This document shows positions 11,181 through 23,550 of a stretch of 64,000 bases of DNA, one piece after another. Every line of letters begins with the position of its first letter. Within the stretch, counting starts at the first letter, position 1. The DNA comes from Ophioderma brevispina (taxonomy: Eukaryota > Echinodermata > Ophiuroidea > Amphilepidida > Ophiodermatidae). Made by a program: the position numbers and the translations under genes. The stretch is from positions 1 through 64,000 of the forward strand of contig JAMKCH010079332.1 of NCBI GenBank assembly GCA_023653785.1. The letters run 5' to 3'. The notes under the pieces were generated by a model. That model was given only the letters and a program-made list of their open reading frames with translations. It was not told the origin of the DNA and searched no databases.

Positions 11181-12045
11181 TGGCCCCCGGACATCAGCTG
11201 TGGTTCCACAGCTTTTAGAAATGATAGTGGGGGGACTAGTGGCTGATAGTAGCGATCCTCCAGACGCGCGGTCCGTCAAGGAGCGTACATCCGCCGCTCT
11301 CAGCTTGACTGTCTGGCGCATTTCGGCCAAACAATACACTAGGCGGACTTTCTGAACAGGCTGCGCGCTCGTTGCTCAGGTAAGGCGGAAAGTCAACTAG
11401 AGAATTTATGATTCTCGTAAATCTAACCGGTGCTATAGATGGTGCGCCAACGAGCAGATGGATACTGATGTCTGCGTCTGCTGTAGGTGCAGATGGGGAT
11501 TTCCTAACGGAAATTTCCTTGAGGGCTTTGGGGCGTCCAAACAGTCAAATGCTACCGTACCGCGATTGTTTTTTTTTTAGGGCGCTCCATCGGGCTTTCA
11601 GAGACGCAACGTAGTACTCTAAAGCCCAATACCTCATGAATTACTGAAGGGCGTCTGTTACGGGTCGTCCCCCGGTTCGTTCATCGTTCCGAGTGGGATC
11701 TGCCGATAGTGCTCCAGTCTTAAGGAATTCGAACAACTGCGAGAGGGCACAGTCTACTGGACTGGAAGACGGCCCCTTTTCTAGGGGCAGGTCACGCTTC
11801 CGGGCGATGGGAGTTCCGAAAATACAATACCCTTGTGCATTTACGAGGATCACCTCGGTGGTCGAAAGGACAGCGTGTCCATCCCCACGCTTAAGAATCA
11901 GCTGTATTCGCACCGGGCCCAGTGTTGCTCAGGACATGGCCTTGGCCTTGGCGGCGGGACGGTCGAAGACGAAACTGGTGCCCGGCGCAGGGCAACTAAA
12001 ATGGTACCTCAAGCATCCTGAAGGGCTCCGGAAGACATAACCGCT
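11181..12045 (+). pseudogene. DIRS-type tyrosine recombinase relic
   Basis: Degenerate tyrosine recombinase, the enzyme DIRS elements use in place of an integrase. Recognisable boxes are KERTSAALSLTVWRISAKQ (about 11278-11335), EWDLPIVLQS (11691-11720) and, after frameshifts, IYEDHLGGRKDSVSIP (about 11836-11884), which matches the position of the family's HxDxL...DGVSL segment. The catalytic Arg region and terminal Tyr cannot be located with confidence. It follows the polymerase relic in the same orientation, as in complete DIRS elements. Both halves are too broken to act. Confidence 0.65.
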
Positions 12046-12174
12046 TTTCATCTAAAATGTGCCCCCCAACCCATATGGTCCTGTAGCGAAGGACACAGCC
12101 GCTGGGTTGCCTCAACCTCCGGAGCGCACACCGCAAACATCACAATCAGTTGGTCGCTCTCGGTTAAGGTAACA

Positions 12175-12709
12175 GCTACAAAAATGCATTTTGGAGTTGC
12201 CCCGACGCTGTACAAAACTGCAATATTTTTATTGTTTTATGGCACACAGCAGCCATCGTGGATTTTTCTAATTGCCTACGGGTTACAATCCATCTACGGT
12301 ACTATAGTATCACCTATTAGAGATAATCAGATGAAAAAAATGATCAAACGTGTGCCTTTTGGGTTTGGATCCTCTCTGTGAAATTGCATATTCGGGTTTT
12401 TTCTGCTTTAAAATGCAGCCATCTTGGATTTCTCAAATAATCAAGCGTGCCTGCCAAGATACATTATAATTACATTTCCCTACCTCAAACCTGAATGATT
12501 TATTACAAAAAAAAAAATTCCAAGCATTTTGGGGTGTCCCTTGTCCATGGTAACTACAATTTTGGGTGTTTTTACAGTGAAATGTCGGCCATCTTGGATT
12601 TTCTCAAATTGCCCAAAAGGGTGGCAATTTTTTTACACCCACCTGGATTTGCCATATATTCCTTTCAAAGAGATATAATCAGCTGAGAAAAATTTTATCA
12701 GAGATTTTC
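12175..12709 (-). repeat. E1 right inverted arm
   Basis: Reverse complement, with divergence, of 8269-8760. CCATCTTGGATT blocks at 12419 and 12589 and CCATCGTGGATT at 12253. Confidence 0.65.
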
Positions 12710-14734
12710 ATCTACTCCTCCTCCGCTCCTGGACTACTAGTAGTGCCCCATGGTTTGGGTGGTTATCAAAGTCAGATACAACAAAATCCTATATGTTTAA
12801 TATCATTATATAATTCCACCCCGTGGTTCCAAGAATAGTATCACACATTTCTTTGTTCCCTGGTGTTATTGAGCGCGTTACCTTAACATCAATTGCATTT
12901 CTTGACGATTATAGTTTTTATCATCAAATTCCTATTAATCGAATTGGGGGGAACCTGTAGATTACTCGAGTGCATCTAACAGCAATAGAACTTTATTTTT
13001 AAAACTGTTAAAAGCAAAAACAAGTCTGATGAAATTACAATTCACTCTCCAAAAACTGGCAATTTAAGGGTGTAATCACTCCAAAAAGAAATAACAACAA
13101 AGCACCCAAAAGGGTGATCACTTTAATACATGGATACATTGTAATCAATCCATATCCAATTTAAATTTTTATTCATTTGGGATTCATTGTCCACTATTTT
13201 GAGTTCATCTTTTACATTAGATAGTAAATACTTTGTACGGATCCTTTCCAACAACTTCATAAGGGGTTAATTTTCAAACTTGAGTTGTTCACCTTTCTCA
13301 TAAATTAGAGCGATATTGATGATATCCCCATATCCTGCCATACCTGAAGGTTTGGCTAAGGGCAACTATTTGTTACAGTGGATTTAAAAATACTTGGAAA
13401 AGAGAGATACACAGACCTCTTGTAAGCGCAACAGCCTCCGCGGGAGGTTCGGCCCATTCTGTCGACCAATTACGGCGCGAAACGTGGTGCGATGTCCTCC
13501 TGGCTCACAGCAGCACACGCTGCGCGTGTGTTCGATCTGTCCAACAAATTATTAATCAGGATGTGGGTTACTTTATTGTTTATCTCCAGTTTGGTTTTGC
13601 TATATCCGCGCTTTCGGCCGGATGCGTGTATAGTGTCACATGTGTTTGTGTTGAACGTGCTATGGTGTTCTCTAGGAATGGAAACCTACTCGAATTTAAA
13701 ATTTCTCAAACTGCTTATAATGTAGTGGGTACCCTGGAAAATATGCATTAAATCGGCAAACAGACCCATTCATACAAACCTGCTTTTGATCGTAACTTGA
13801 GTGTTGAGGAAAATGTTAGCATACCAAACAGCTGTGAAAAATATGCTTCTGGTCCACTGATTTACGTCCTAGAAAGGTACATTATTTAAAGTAGCGAAAT
13901 ACCGTGGAAACCAAAGTTACTTAGTGCAAGTTAGAAAAACATAAGGATTTTTTACCCGTTATGTTTGAAACAATTTTGTCAATCAAGCAAAAGTTTTACA
14001 AGATTAGTAAAATATTTATCACCTAAACGATGTGAATCTGTTCTACCGCTAACATCAAATGTGCATGTATTTTACTTCAAGATGCGGGAAGGTTTTGCCT
14101 TTGGATATTAAGATTACGGTATGTCTCGGTGCAAGATTTCACACGGTAGTAAACTCTTTGGCTTTAAAATAAATCCTTCATAATCTACTTCAATTTACCT
14201 AGGTTACTTAAAGTTTTTTTTTTAAAAGTAATAATATAAATAAGCTAAAATATGATCACACAGCATAATCAGAGACTTTTTGCTAACAAATATATTTAAC
14301 TTTTTCAAAGTTTGTGTCGAGAAAAATAACAGGTTCAAAAAAAAAAAAGCAAATATTGACTCGAGGCTAATATTTCTATTCTATACAAAACAACAGTAGT
14401 ATTTCAGCTGATACACTTAGGTTTTGGTAAGGATAAATGACCCTGAATAAGAAGCCAAGATTGCCAGAACACTAGTGGGCATATCCCGTCGTTGACCGGC
14501 TGCGACACATGGTCTGCCAAAACACCATGCTTGTTTGATCAGTAGGGAAATGATTTTAGCTTTACTATATGATTTTGTCCCTGGGCATACAAAAGTTGTT
14601 CAAAATGAGATACTCCTAATGCCAGCAATTCATTGGTGTATACATCGTGAAATTTAACCTTTTACACAAATATCAGTATAAGGAATAATAATTTTATTTT
14701 ATTTAGGACATTTACTTAGATTTCAGAATGCCAG
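12710..14734. other. No recognisable gene
   Basis: A slightly CpG-richer patch at 13430-13690 contains overlapping plus-strand frames of 77 and 62 codons without recognisable motifs. The rest is AT-rich and unassigned. Confidence 0.4.
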
Positions 14735-15780
14735 TGTTGAATGAATAAAATTCCATCTCAATTTCTTTTCTGAATATAAGTAATCAAGAGACACACTCTA
14801 TGGTACATTGACTCAAGCAAATATTGTCGTTATTGATACGTAAATCCACCGGGTATGCAGTGGACAAAGCACTTCAGATTCCCCTTTGTGTATTTTGAAC
14901 TGCAGAACCATTGTTACTGCCCATGTAGTCGAAAATATTTCAGGTGTTATTACCGCTCAGTTTAGATTGAGCTGGCCTCATTCGCGATTAAAATAAAAAT
15001 TTGAGGTTCAATAATTTTGACTGTATATCATTTACTGCAAAAGCAAATATACTAATGGAAAACAAACTCCTGATGTTGCTTGGTAAGCTTTATGCAAACC
15101 AAGATCCATAACTTATTGCTCGACCTCATTTCTATTCAATTTACCAACCATGTTTTGAGGAATACAAAAGAAGGGCTCCTAGCGTCCTATGCTAACAACG
15201 CGGTGAATTGAACGGGGGTTAGGCGGCAAGTTACTGTACGTTTAAGTTTTGTTGCTGCACAAAGATGTTAGGTCACAGTCTGCCAAACGACTCATTATTT
15301 TTTTATCTTTGTGTCCTTTTCGAAATGAAATATATGTTCAAGGTTAATTGAACGCATAGTAGAAGCCTAAGGTTTATTTATTCGTGAAGGAGGACAAGTA
15401 TCTTTGCTTTGCGTCATGAAAAAAAAATACTTCAATCTTAATCGCATCTGAATCTTTCAACAGCACTGGTAATAACAATGGCTCTGTACCTCCAAATAAA
15501 AAGTAATTTGAAGTGTTTTATCCTCTGCATACAAAGCGGATGTACTGGATATCAACAGTGCTATTATTTGCGCGAGTCAATGCAGCATGATGTACATCCA
15601 CTGGTCACTGATACTTAAGGGAAAGAAATGTTGATGACATTTTGTTCATTTTCAAACAAGTGTGCAACGTTTGCACTTGACATACCACAGGGTATTGAAA
15701 GGTATCATATTTAATAATAATCTGTGCAGAAATCAGTTACTTCGCCAATATGCGTAATCAAAGTCCTTATGCAACTTGCA
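14735..15780 (+). repeat. Dispersed repeat R14, undivided copy
   Basis: Collinear with 54575-57000 in the same orientation. Shared blocks include AATTTCTTTTCTGAATAT, GAGCTGGCCTC with TTCGCGATTAAAATAAA, AACCAAGATCCATAACTTAT, ACAAAGATGTTAGGT, TTATCCTCTGCATAC, GTCAATGCAGCATGAT, and near the end TGATGACATTTTGTTCATTT and GGGTATTGAAAGGTAT. This copy lacks the hAT-like MITE present in the other, preserving the empty site CAGTTTAG at 14958-14965. No coding potential seen. Confidence 0.8.
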
Positions 15781-15899
15781 AGCATCTTTCTCTCTTTGAT
15801 CCCATGGAGTAATGTTGCTATAACTGAGTTCGAAAGTGATCACCGTTCTCTTCCAGCGGTCGATATCCGAACGGCTTGATAATAAGGTTACAGGTGAAG

Positions 15900-17384
15900 C
15901 ACGTCCCATATTTGTTCACCGTCCTCAAACGTCGATCATACCGCATTATCTCGTGAGTGGACCTGACAGCAAACCCACACTATGCTACTGATCATCTGCA
16001 ACGACATTCCTATTCTAGTAGGGTTATAAATGAGAATTATATTCTCGAAATTTTGGGAAGAAGGGTTGAAAATGTTTTTGTATAGTTTGAAGGGTGCTGA
16101 ATCAGAATGTTTGGGTCCAATCTCGGAGAAATGTGGGAAACATTGTAAAATAAGGGGGTAAATTTAGTACTGGGGTAAATCTGAAATCAAGCCAAATTGT
16201 GTTCAAATGTACATCAATAAATTGGTCTCATTATAAGGGTTTAGAAAGGGTCTAGTTTGTCTGATTTCCAACCTTTAGTTACACGGCTATATCTCTGATA
16301 GTTAAGGTTCAAGGTTATCATGGGCCAAAAATTATCCAATGCTCCGATTTTGTTGAAATGCTCTGGTCATACTGAAACAAAAAATACATTTCCATTCGTT
16401 GAATGACAGCTCTGTAGAAAATTTAAATAGACTATGTTTGCCCACTAATTACGCATTCTTATTCAGTGGGCGTGGTTTATCTTGTTAGCAAGACATTTGA
16501 TTGGATTAGGTCAAAGCTCCGCCCATTCATTACTGGGTAATAGATGGATAGTGCGTGCAGCAATTACGCGGTGTAGTCGAATATGTGACACGCGCAAACG
16601 GCGCGTTTATATTGTGTCGTGCATTTCGCGTCGGTACGCAAATGCAATTTACGCAGCGTGACTATCACCGCGCGATGACTTTGGTTCCTTGCATTGAAAC
16701 ATCTGTTTTCAAGAAGGGTGCAATTATTTAAATGAATAAAAAAGAATGATGTTAGAATATTTTGAAAAATAAATTATGTCGCTAAAAAGCAAAAATTACA
16801 CAATTTTAAATAAGAATGAGGATAAAAGATTATATTTTGTTTTGGCCATCTTCGATGGTGTCATAATGGATGCGCATCCAATATTTTGAGTGGTGGATGC
16901 CGGCTGTCATAATGGATGGGCATCCAATATTTTAACGTGGGGCTAAAACTGGCTGCGCCGGCATCCACCACTCAAAAAATCTGATTTTTATTCTCTAAAT
17001 CAAATGCCAAACGTTGTAAAATAAGGGAAGAGAAACAATTTGACACCTGTTTCACTAAAATTGGAGCACTGGGTAAGTTAAACCCAAGGTGACCTTTAAC
17101 CTTAATAGGGTTGTACCTAATTAAATAAAGGCCGGCATCATAACGAGACCAATGTATGGGTGTGCATTTAATCACAATTTGTAGATTTTAAATTTTACAA
17201 TGGTCCAACCTTTCACAGAGGTCGGAAGCAACAACTCTGATTCAGCACCCTTCAAACTATAGAAAAACATTCTTCCCCAAATTTCGAGAATAGAATTCTC
17301 ATTTATAACCCTACTAGAATAGGAACGCTAACGAGATAAACGGGATGCCCAACTTTTGAGGAGAGTGAACAAATTTGGTACGTG
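15900..17384. mobile_element. Inverted-repeat element, about 1.5 kb
   Basis: Inverted arms of roughly 400 bp. The left begins near CACGTCCCATATTTGTTCAC (15900) and continues through CCTATTCTAGTAGGGTTATA (about 16010) and GAAGGGTGCTGAATCAGA. The right arm is the complement, ending near 17384. A 35-bp gap distinguishes the arms near the tip. The centre holds nested repeats (16855-16977). No open reading frame of size, so this is a non-autonomous element of unknown superfamily. A CpG-dense patch lies at about 16550-16680. Confidence 0.7.
16855..16977. repeat. Nested direct and inverted repeats
   Basis: GTCATAATGGATG(C/G)GCATCCAATATTTT occurs twice in direct orientation (about 16859 and 16907). 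TTGAGTGGTGGATGCCGG (about 16887) faces its complement CCGGCATCCACCACTCAA (about 16957). ATGGATGCGCATCCA-type units are themselves near-palindromes. Confidence 0.9.
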
Positions 17385-19196
17385 ATAAGTACTAACATGC
17401 TTCAGTTTGTTGATGCCACCAACCATCTGGACACTTTGGCTCTGGTTTGTTTATGCGCTGCTTCCACGATACTTTGCTGCCTACCGTGGAGGGTGTGGAG
17501 ACTATTTTCTGGGTCTTATATTCAATGGTGTAATGTAAAAACTATGATTCTTAAACTAAAGCCTCATTTTTTGCATTTGTAGTAAAAGGGAGGGACGAGG
17601 TTGTCAATCGGACCACCCACCTTTAAAAATTATATACTTTCCTTTAATTTTGCACTCTATTTCTTGCATGGCTGATGTAACTGCCTATGTAATAAGATAT
17701 GTTTTTATGATACGCAAACGGAAATTTCTGCAACACACTTTCTTATAGAAATGGCAAATTCCAAAATCGGTGCTCACTTGTCAGCGATTTCAGTGCCTGT
17801 AGTGCGTGGTATTGTTTTGACCATCTGTCTTAAGGGAGAGTGGCACTCAAAGTATTAGAATGAAGAAGGTCTCTGTCAGTATTCAGCCTTGGTTGACCTC
17901 CAATCTTTTAAGAGATTTATTGCCTACTTGATGACACTATAAGTATTTCATCCTTCGAACCAAAATAATCTCCCGCCTTATTGCAGCCTATAAATGTGAC
18001 TAAGGCATATAATCTGTTAAGTGAAGTGATCGAGTATACAGAAGTTTAGAAAGCAACCAAATATTATGTGTTATAAAAATGTTTCAAAGTTGATCATTTT
18101 TAGAAGGAAAGAGTTGGTGAGTTGGAGTTGGCGGCTCGTCTGAGTCTTGTGAGGGTAAAATGGAAATGTCTATTCACGTGTTTTAACTTAACTTTTGTCG
18201 TGATTCTGTTTTGGAACATGCTATACACATGCGTTCCAAGATTGATTTTGTTGATTGTAGTCAACCATCACATCAACATAACGTTTCATTTTGTTTTACG
18301 ACACATATAGTTTTCCTTTGTTTGAAAAGTAAAAAACAAAAGTAATGTGGACCATTACTAATATTGTTTTACTCACGCAGAGATAATCATACTTATATGA
18401 ATTAAAGCAAAACAATGAAACTAATCACGGTATTTTAGCGATATTCATCAATTAGTCGATGGGACATGTCCTTCTATGCTGTGTTTGGTTGTCTCCATCG
18501 GGGGGCTAGGGGAAAACCAAGTATAAAATTCATAATTAAATTATTAAACTCAGATAATGTCTGTTCCCACAAAAAAATGGCACTTCTTGAAAAGAATAAA
18601 ATGTCACTTCAATTTCATTTCCCCAATATCAGTACTAGTGGAACACATAGACTTCAGCAAACAATGGAGTTAAAGATATTCAATCACCGGCCCCGGTATT
18701 GGGGGTGTAGGAAAAACACTCAAATTCCCTTTCCATCTGGAGTGCAGGACCATTGTTATATTGGTTATAGCGCCAGCGCACCATTACGACCCAACCCCAG
18801 GATGGGGACTACAGAATGTGTTATACAGTTGGTATTTGGTCCACGCCCATGGTCTAAATGGCATAGCGTTTTGACTGTAAATTTACATTAAGGGAGGGGT
18901 ACGGGGTCTGAAGCAGTGAACTTTGAAATGAATTTTCTTACTTTTCCAAAATAGTGGTATATACATGTTACGCATCATATTGTAGCCCATGCACACAGTT
19001 TTTAAAGGAGGGCAGGACATATTTTTGTACAATTTAACGGAATTTGTATCAACATAAAGCTTAAAATGTGCTGCTTTATTTAATAAAACAGTTTATAATT
19101 ATCTCCCCATCATTTTTTAATAATTAGCAGATAATCACCCACCCAGCAATACGCTTAAAAAACGTTTCAAAAAAGTAACAACACCGGCAACACCCG
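17385..19196. other. No recognisable gene
   Basis: Includes a 141-codon plus-strand frame at 18466-18891 with no recognisable domain, and otherwise AT-rich unassigned DNA. Confidence 0.35.
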
Positions 19197-19210
19197 GGTT
19201 GACGTCAACC
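19197..19210. promoter_or_regulatory. Palindromic CRE-like site
   Basis: GGTTGACGTCAACC, a perfect 14-bp palindrome around TGACGTCA, the consensus for CREB/ATF factors. It is flanked by GGCAACA (19186) and TGTTGCC (19223), which extend the dyad. No gene was identified next to it, so a regulatory role is unproven. Confidence 0.3.
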
Positions 19211-19874
19211 TGGTTAGTCGGTTGTTGCCACTAGGAGCACCAAGAGAGCATGTGACAACACCCGATGCAGAAGCACACACAGCGTATGTGCCATGCATTT
19301 TGAACAGTTGTTGAAAAAGAAATACCAACATAATTTTATTGGAGGGCAAAAATTAATCGGTATTCAATCTTATAAGTACATATTCATTGTTACTTGTGCG
19401 AGATTAGAACTTTATAGACTTGTATTAAGCGAGCAATCGGGAATTAATCACAGCAATATAAAAAAGGTGAGCGAATGTGCTGAAACGGGGCAGGTGCACG
19501 TATAAATTATCAGGCATAGAACCATAAGCAGATTGACGTAAGTTTAAACCTTTAGGTCTCATTTTGAACATTTAAATATGTCATTTTCTCTCGGACTTTT
19601 AGCAAATTAGAGGTTTGTTGTACATACATACGCAAAGTATTTTTTTACTTTAGAGCTTTATTAACAAGCGAAATGATTTTTTTAACCTCAATACACCACC
19701 CAACCGCAACCCCCCCCCCCTTCCCAAAAATACGACACGGCAGCTTACGGCTTGTACCATCTGCCTGTCATGATTCACTCCCGTTCGTAGCTCACGTATC
19801 TTGTGGCGTGGTCTTACCCCGGTCTTTTTTAACCGTGCATAAGTCGTGTTTTTCTCAGTCCGAAGGGGTTGTTA

Positions 19875-20449
19875 AATTACAATTCCAAGCTTTTCAGACC
19901 AAATCAATTTATTAACAAGAATCTTGGCCATGAAATGATGTGCAGAATATTCTTGAAATGAAAGTATTAGCACAAAGAATGACCATTTAAACCAGGGGTA
20001 ATCCCAACTCCGGGTCCATAGCAGCGTGTCGATTGCAAGCCACGCCGTGTTTGGTTCATGTTATCAGCTCATGTCAGCGCTTCTTCTACGAATTACAATT
20101 CCAAGCTTTTCAGACCAAATAATTTATTAACAGAATCTTGGCCAAGAAAGGATTGTGGCAGAATTTGCCAGAAATATTCTTGAAATGAAAGTATTAGCAC
20201 AAACACTGACCATTTAAATCAGAGTAAATCACCACTCCGGGTCTCATAGCAGCGTGTCGATTGCAAGCCACGCCGTGTGTGGTTAATGTTATCAGCTCAT
20301 GTCAGCGCTTCTTCTACGAATTACAATTCCAAGCTTTACAGATCAAATCATTTATTAACAAGAATCTTGGCCATGAAATGATGTGCAGAATATTCTTGAA
20401 ATGAAAGTATTAGCACAAACACTGACCATTATCAGGGTAAATCCAAAAT
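19875..20449 (+). repeat. Tandem repeat, three units of about 220 bp
   Basis: Units start at 19875, 20091 and 20319 with AATTACAATTCCAAGCTTT. Each carries TTATTAACA(A)GAATCTTGGCC, ATATTCTTGAAATGAAAGTA and AAACACTGACCATT; the first two end with GCAGCGTGTCGATTGCAAGC and CATGTCAGCGCTTCTTCTAC. The third unit stops after the TGACCATT block. No coding content. Confidence 0.95.
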
Positions 20450-23400
20450 AGTGAGTTCGGTCGGATGCAAGTCGCAAATCCGCGGCCGGTAATTATTAGC
20501 TAAACCCCGTGTGATATGGCCATGGCAGCCTCACGAAAATACGCGACCACTCAGTCTCAGATTTGCAAAATTCTACACGAAAATTCTCGTGCTATTTTGT
20601 CTAAATTGCTCTGATTTTTGTTAACTAAATAATGTACAAAAGATTTTTAATACCAATTCAAAATGTTATCGGAGTCAGCCAAAACGGTCATGAGTATTTT
20701 CCTTGGCATTATTTGCTACTCTGTTTCTTGCTGGAGGTCATGCCGGGCATGGCCTGTAATCGCGGTCCTCTTCCCCAAAACGACCCCCACGTCTTCATCA
20801 GAACTCTGCTCTGGGCTTCCACACTACAAAAGCACTTCAAATCGCTCATCTGCCATCTCCATTTCAAATTCCCTCCACAATCCATTCCATTAATTGTAAA
20901 ATGTACGAAAAAGAGGACCGTGTACAGATTAAAGACCGCGGTAGTAAGCTTGCACCTATCACCGTATGCAGTGCTGGCAACGGAAGTGCCCTGGAGTAAA
21001 CAGGATGACGTCACGCATAAGGCCTCCCAATGTATGAAGCTCTCCGCCCGTTTTCTGAAGCGCCTCCTTATGACCAATTAATATGGCTCAGTTAAAAATG
21101 TTGAAGTGCACTGCCTAAAAGTTAACTTTTGTTGATTTTGCCTTCTAGATACATTAAGAATATAAAAATAAATAAATCTTTTAGGTTCTAAAAGATGTCT
21201 GCCCCCCTTAAAATTCATGTCAATTTTTGCTCTGGCTGCCATGGGAACAGTCAAGGTCTCTGAATGGCTAAACACTAGAACGGACGTAACTACATAACTA
21301 AACAAGCTACATGGGTCGAAACTTGGGTGGATTGTGCAGGGGGTAAGTACGCAGTGAACCATGAAGCCGGATTTTTGATACCGTTGCCATGGCAACCGAC
21401 AATCGACCAATCACATTAATTCATGGCGTAATTTGAATTTGGAACACATTTTGAAAATCATGGTTCACTAGCCCTATATGTGCTGATATGTGTGCCAAAT
21501 TTATGTGCATAGCATGTAGCGTTCGCCGTTACGTTCGTGTTCGTTTTGGTTTGTGCGTATTTTAACAAAACGAGTTATAGACCTCGAAACATTTAGACAA
21601 CATTGAGGGCGCTTTTGATGTGAAATATGGATTTTGTTTTAAAATTTTCATTTTATACTGAATTATCATAATTATTAATGAAGAATCATCGAAATCGGTG
21701 CATCCATTGTTCTGTAATTAATTTTTAAAATGATTTTCTTAAATATCGCAGGTGAGAAAAACAATAAAACATAAAAAAAAATCAATTACCCAGTACATTT
21801 AATTACTTTACATGATGGACAACATATATGAGTATTTATTAACTTCGACTTAGCCAAAATACATGCGTTAACTGGTGTATAAATAATTCTTAAATTACCC
21901 ATAAGTTTCAAATGATAAGTTAGGCGACTATGCGTTTGGCAATTTCGCGTACACGCTTCACTACTTGACAGCCATATCTCGGAACCGAAAGTCCGATTTG
22001 CGATCGAAGAAAACAGCATTTTTAGATTACAGTCTACACCATTCAGCCAGTTGCATTATCTCATTTTAGAAATGGGAACAATTACCAAAGTCAGACCCCA
22101 TACCCCCCCCCTTAATGTCAGTCTAGAATTATTTTAAAACCAGTATAAATGACCATGACGATATCGAAAACACCGATCACAGCTGGGTTATATGTATATA
22201 AATTTAAACGTCATTGGAAATTCGTATTTTAATGAAATCGGTCCAGGCCAGATTGCATCAAAGATCATTTGCTCAGATAGTCAGGATATATTACTATTTC
22301 ATTTTTTTTTCATTTTATTTTTTCATTTCTATTTATTCTTTAATCACTATTTCAAGTTTATTACTTGGTCGTCCTTAAGATTAAATATATATATATCACA
22401 AACAATTTATCTCAAATGTAGTATTTTTCTGATAATTTCTATAATAACCGAGCAAATCGACGCTGCTGGCGTCAACAACATTGGCGAGAAAATGTATTAT
22501 ATATGGTTGTAATATCACAAGAAACTTATATGTATGGTGCTACCATCAAAAGTGTGATTTAAAGACACATCAGTGATTTGCTAAAGCAGCAAATCGAAAA
22601 AAAATCATCAAAAAATACAGATTTTAGATTACGTAACAAGTATAGTATCTTAACATACCCTGCAAATGAGACGACCAAAAGCCAACCCTAATAAGACAGA
22701 ATCGGAGATTTTAGTCATACTGTCCGAACGGACACTTACTACAAAACACGTAATTCAATGGAGTGTCATATCTTAATTTGAACAATGCCGTTTCTTCCTT
22801 TTCTTTCAATTCTACAGCGGAAAAGGTAACTTATGAGAATTCTCAGACTTAATCTTCACTTTAAGCCTATTCCTGCAAATTTCAAATATTTTTTTTCAAA
22901 TCACTGATAGTGTCTTTAAATGCTCCCTACACGGCGGCGGCTTATTATCATATCAGTGGGTGGCAAGTAATTAAAATACAAAATTGTTAACAAATTTAAA
23001 AGGTTGCAGTTGACAAATAATATTAAGTTTACAATACCGTGATTGTCATTTAAGTTTTAATAATATACCGTATTTATTGGAATATTATTTTTCCAAAACT
23101 GCAGTTAATGATGACACGCATGATGTAAAGTTGGAGGATAAATTATATATGCAAATTTGCAATATCCAACTCTTCATGCAAAGCTTATGTATACATAACT
23201 AATCGTCTCTCAGATATCCTAATTTACAGCTTTAAAAAAAAGATATTATGAGACCCATAGAGCCTATTCCCTTCTGGAACAGCTTGTTAATAGCTCGAAC
23301 TTTTTTTATATTAACATTTAAGTGCCCAGGGGTGTTCCATAGTACCCGCTTTGATTTTTATTTTGGCAATTTCTCGGCTACGCATCAAAGTTTTCAAGGA

Positions 23401-23478
23401 GTGTTTGCTAATTGTCTGATTATGAATACGCTTCTCCTTGACAAAACATTAAATCCGCCCACGGCTTCATTAGAAAAG
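20450..23478. other. No recognised gene; CpG-richer patch with a CRE site
   Basis: 20450-21090 is richer in CpG and open on both strands (149 codons plus at 20632-21081, 122 codons minus at 20709-21077). I recognise neither product. TGACGTCA lies at 21006-21013 and an RFX-type palindrome at 21383-21396. These could mark an old promoter or first exon, but nothing downstream confirms it. 21400-23478 is AT-rich, with poly(T) and poly(A) stretches and no recognised feature. Confidence 0.35.
21383..21396. promoter_or_regulatory. RFX X-box-like palindrome
   Basis: GTTGCCATGGCAAC, a perfect 14-bp palindrome matching the consensus of RFX-family X-box sites. The same 14-mer recurs three times in the repeat at 53.9-55.1 kb. 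A CCAAT box on the plus strand follows at about 21407. A regulatory role here is inference. Confidence 0.35.
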
Positions 23479-23479
23479 T

Positions 23480-23550
23480 AGGTTGGGGGGTCCCTAGCAC
23501 CCCCCACCCCCCACCCCCCCCCCCCCCCCCGGCACTAACGGACGATATTT
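23480..23550 (+). repeat. C-rich tract with partial repeat similarity
   Basis: GGTTGGGGGGTCCCTAGCAC, then a C tract broken by two A, then GGCACTAACGGACG. It resembles the GGGTTGGGTCCC...C run...GGGCATTAACGGAAG core of the 179-bp repeats at 23996 and 24751. Confidence 0.5.

Larger units (their letters stand above)
8269..12709. mobile_element. Large inverted-repeat element E1
   Basis: The ends are long inverted repeats: left arm from about 8269 (AAAATCTCTGATAAAA) to about 8760, right arm about 12175-12709 in reverse. Matching landmarks in each arm are the tip, GGTGTAAAA, a CAATTTGAGAAATCCAAGAT block, and later AAGATGG blocks. The arms are diverged, so the insertion is old. Within each arm the motif AAGATGGCCGCC (or a variant) recurs at about 170-bp spacing: starts 8379, 8548 and 8722 on the left; 12595, 12425 and 12259 read on the minus strand on the right. 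The interior holds a relic of a nuclease-like gene (minus, 9165-9935) and a truncated DIRS element (plus, 9960-12045). Target-site duplication not clear. Confidence 0.65.

Noticed and set aside
11641..11913. 90-codon minus frame
   Set aside because: Antisense of the DIRS tyrosine recombinase, which is recognised on the plus strand.
13430..13750. Exon-like CpG-richer patch with 77- and 62-codon frames
   Set aside because: Neither frame shows a recognisable domain or convincing splice sites.
18466..18891. 141-codon plus frame as a gene
   Set aside because: No domain, no splice context I could support, amino-acid composition unremarkable; left as unassigned.
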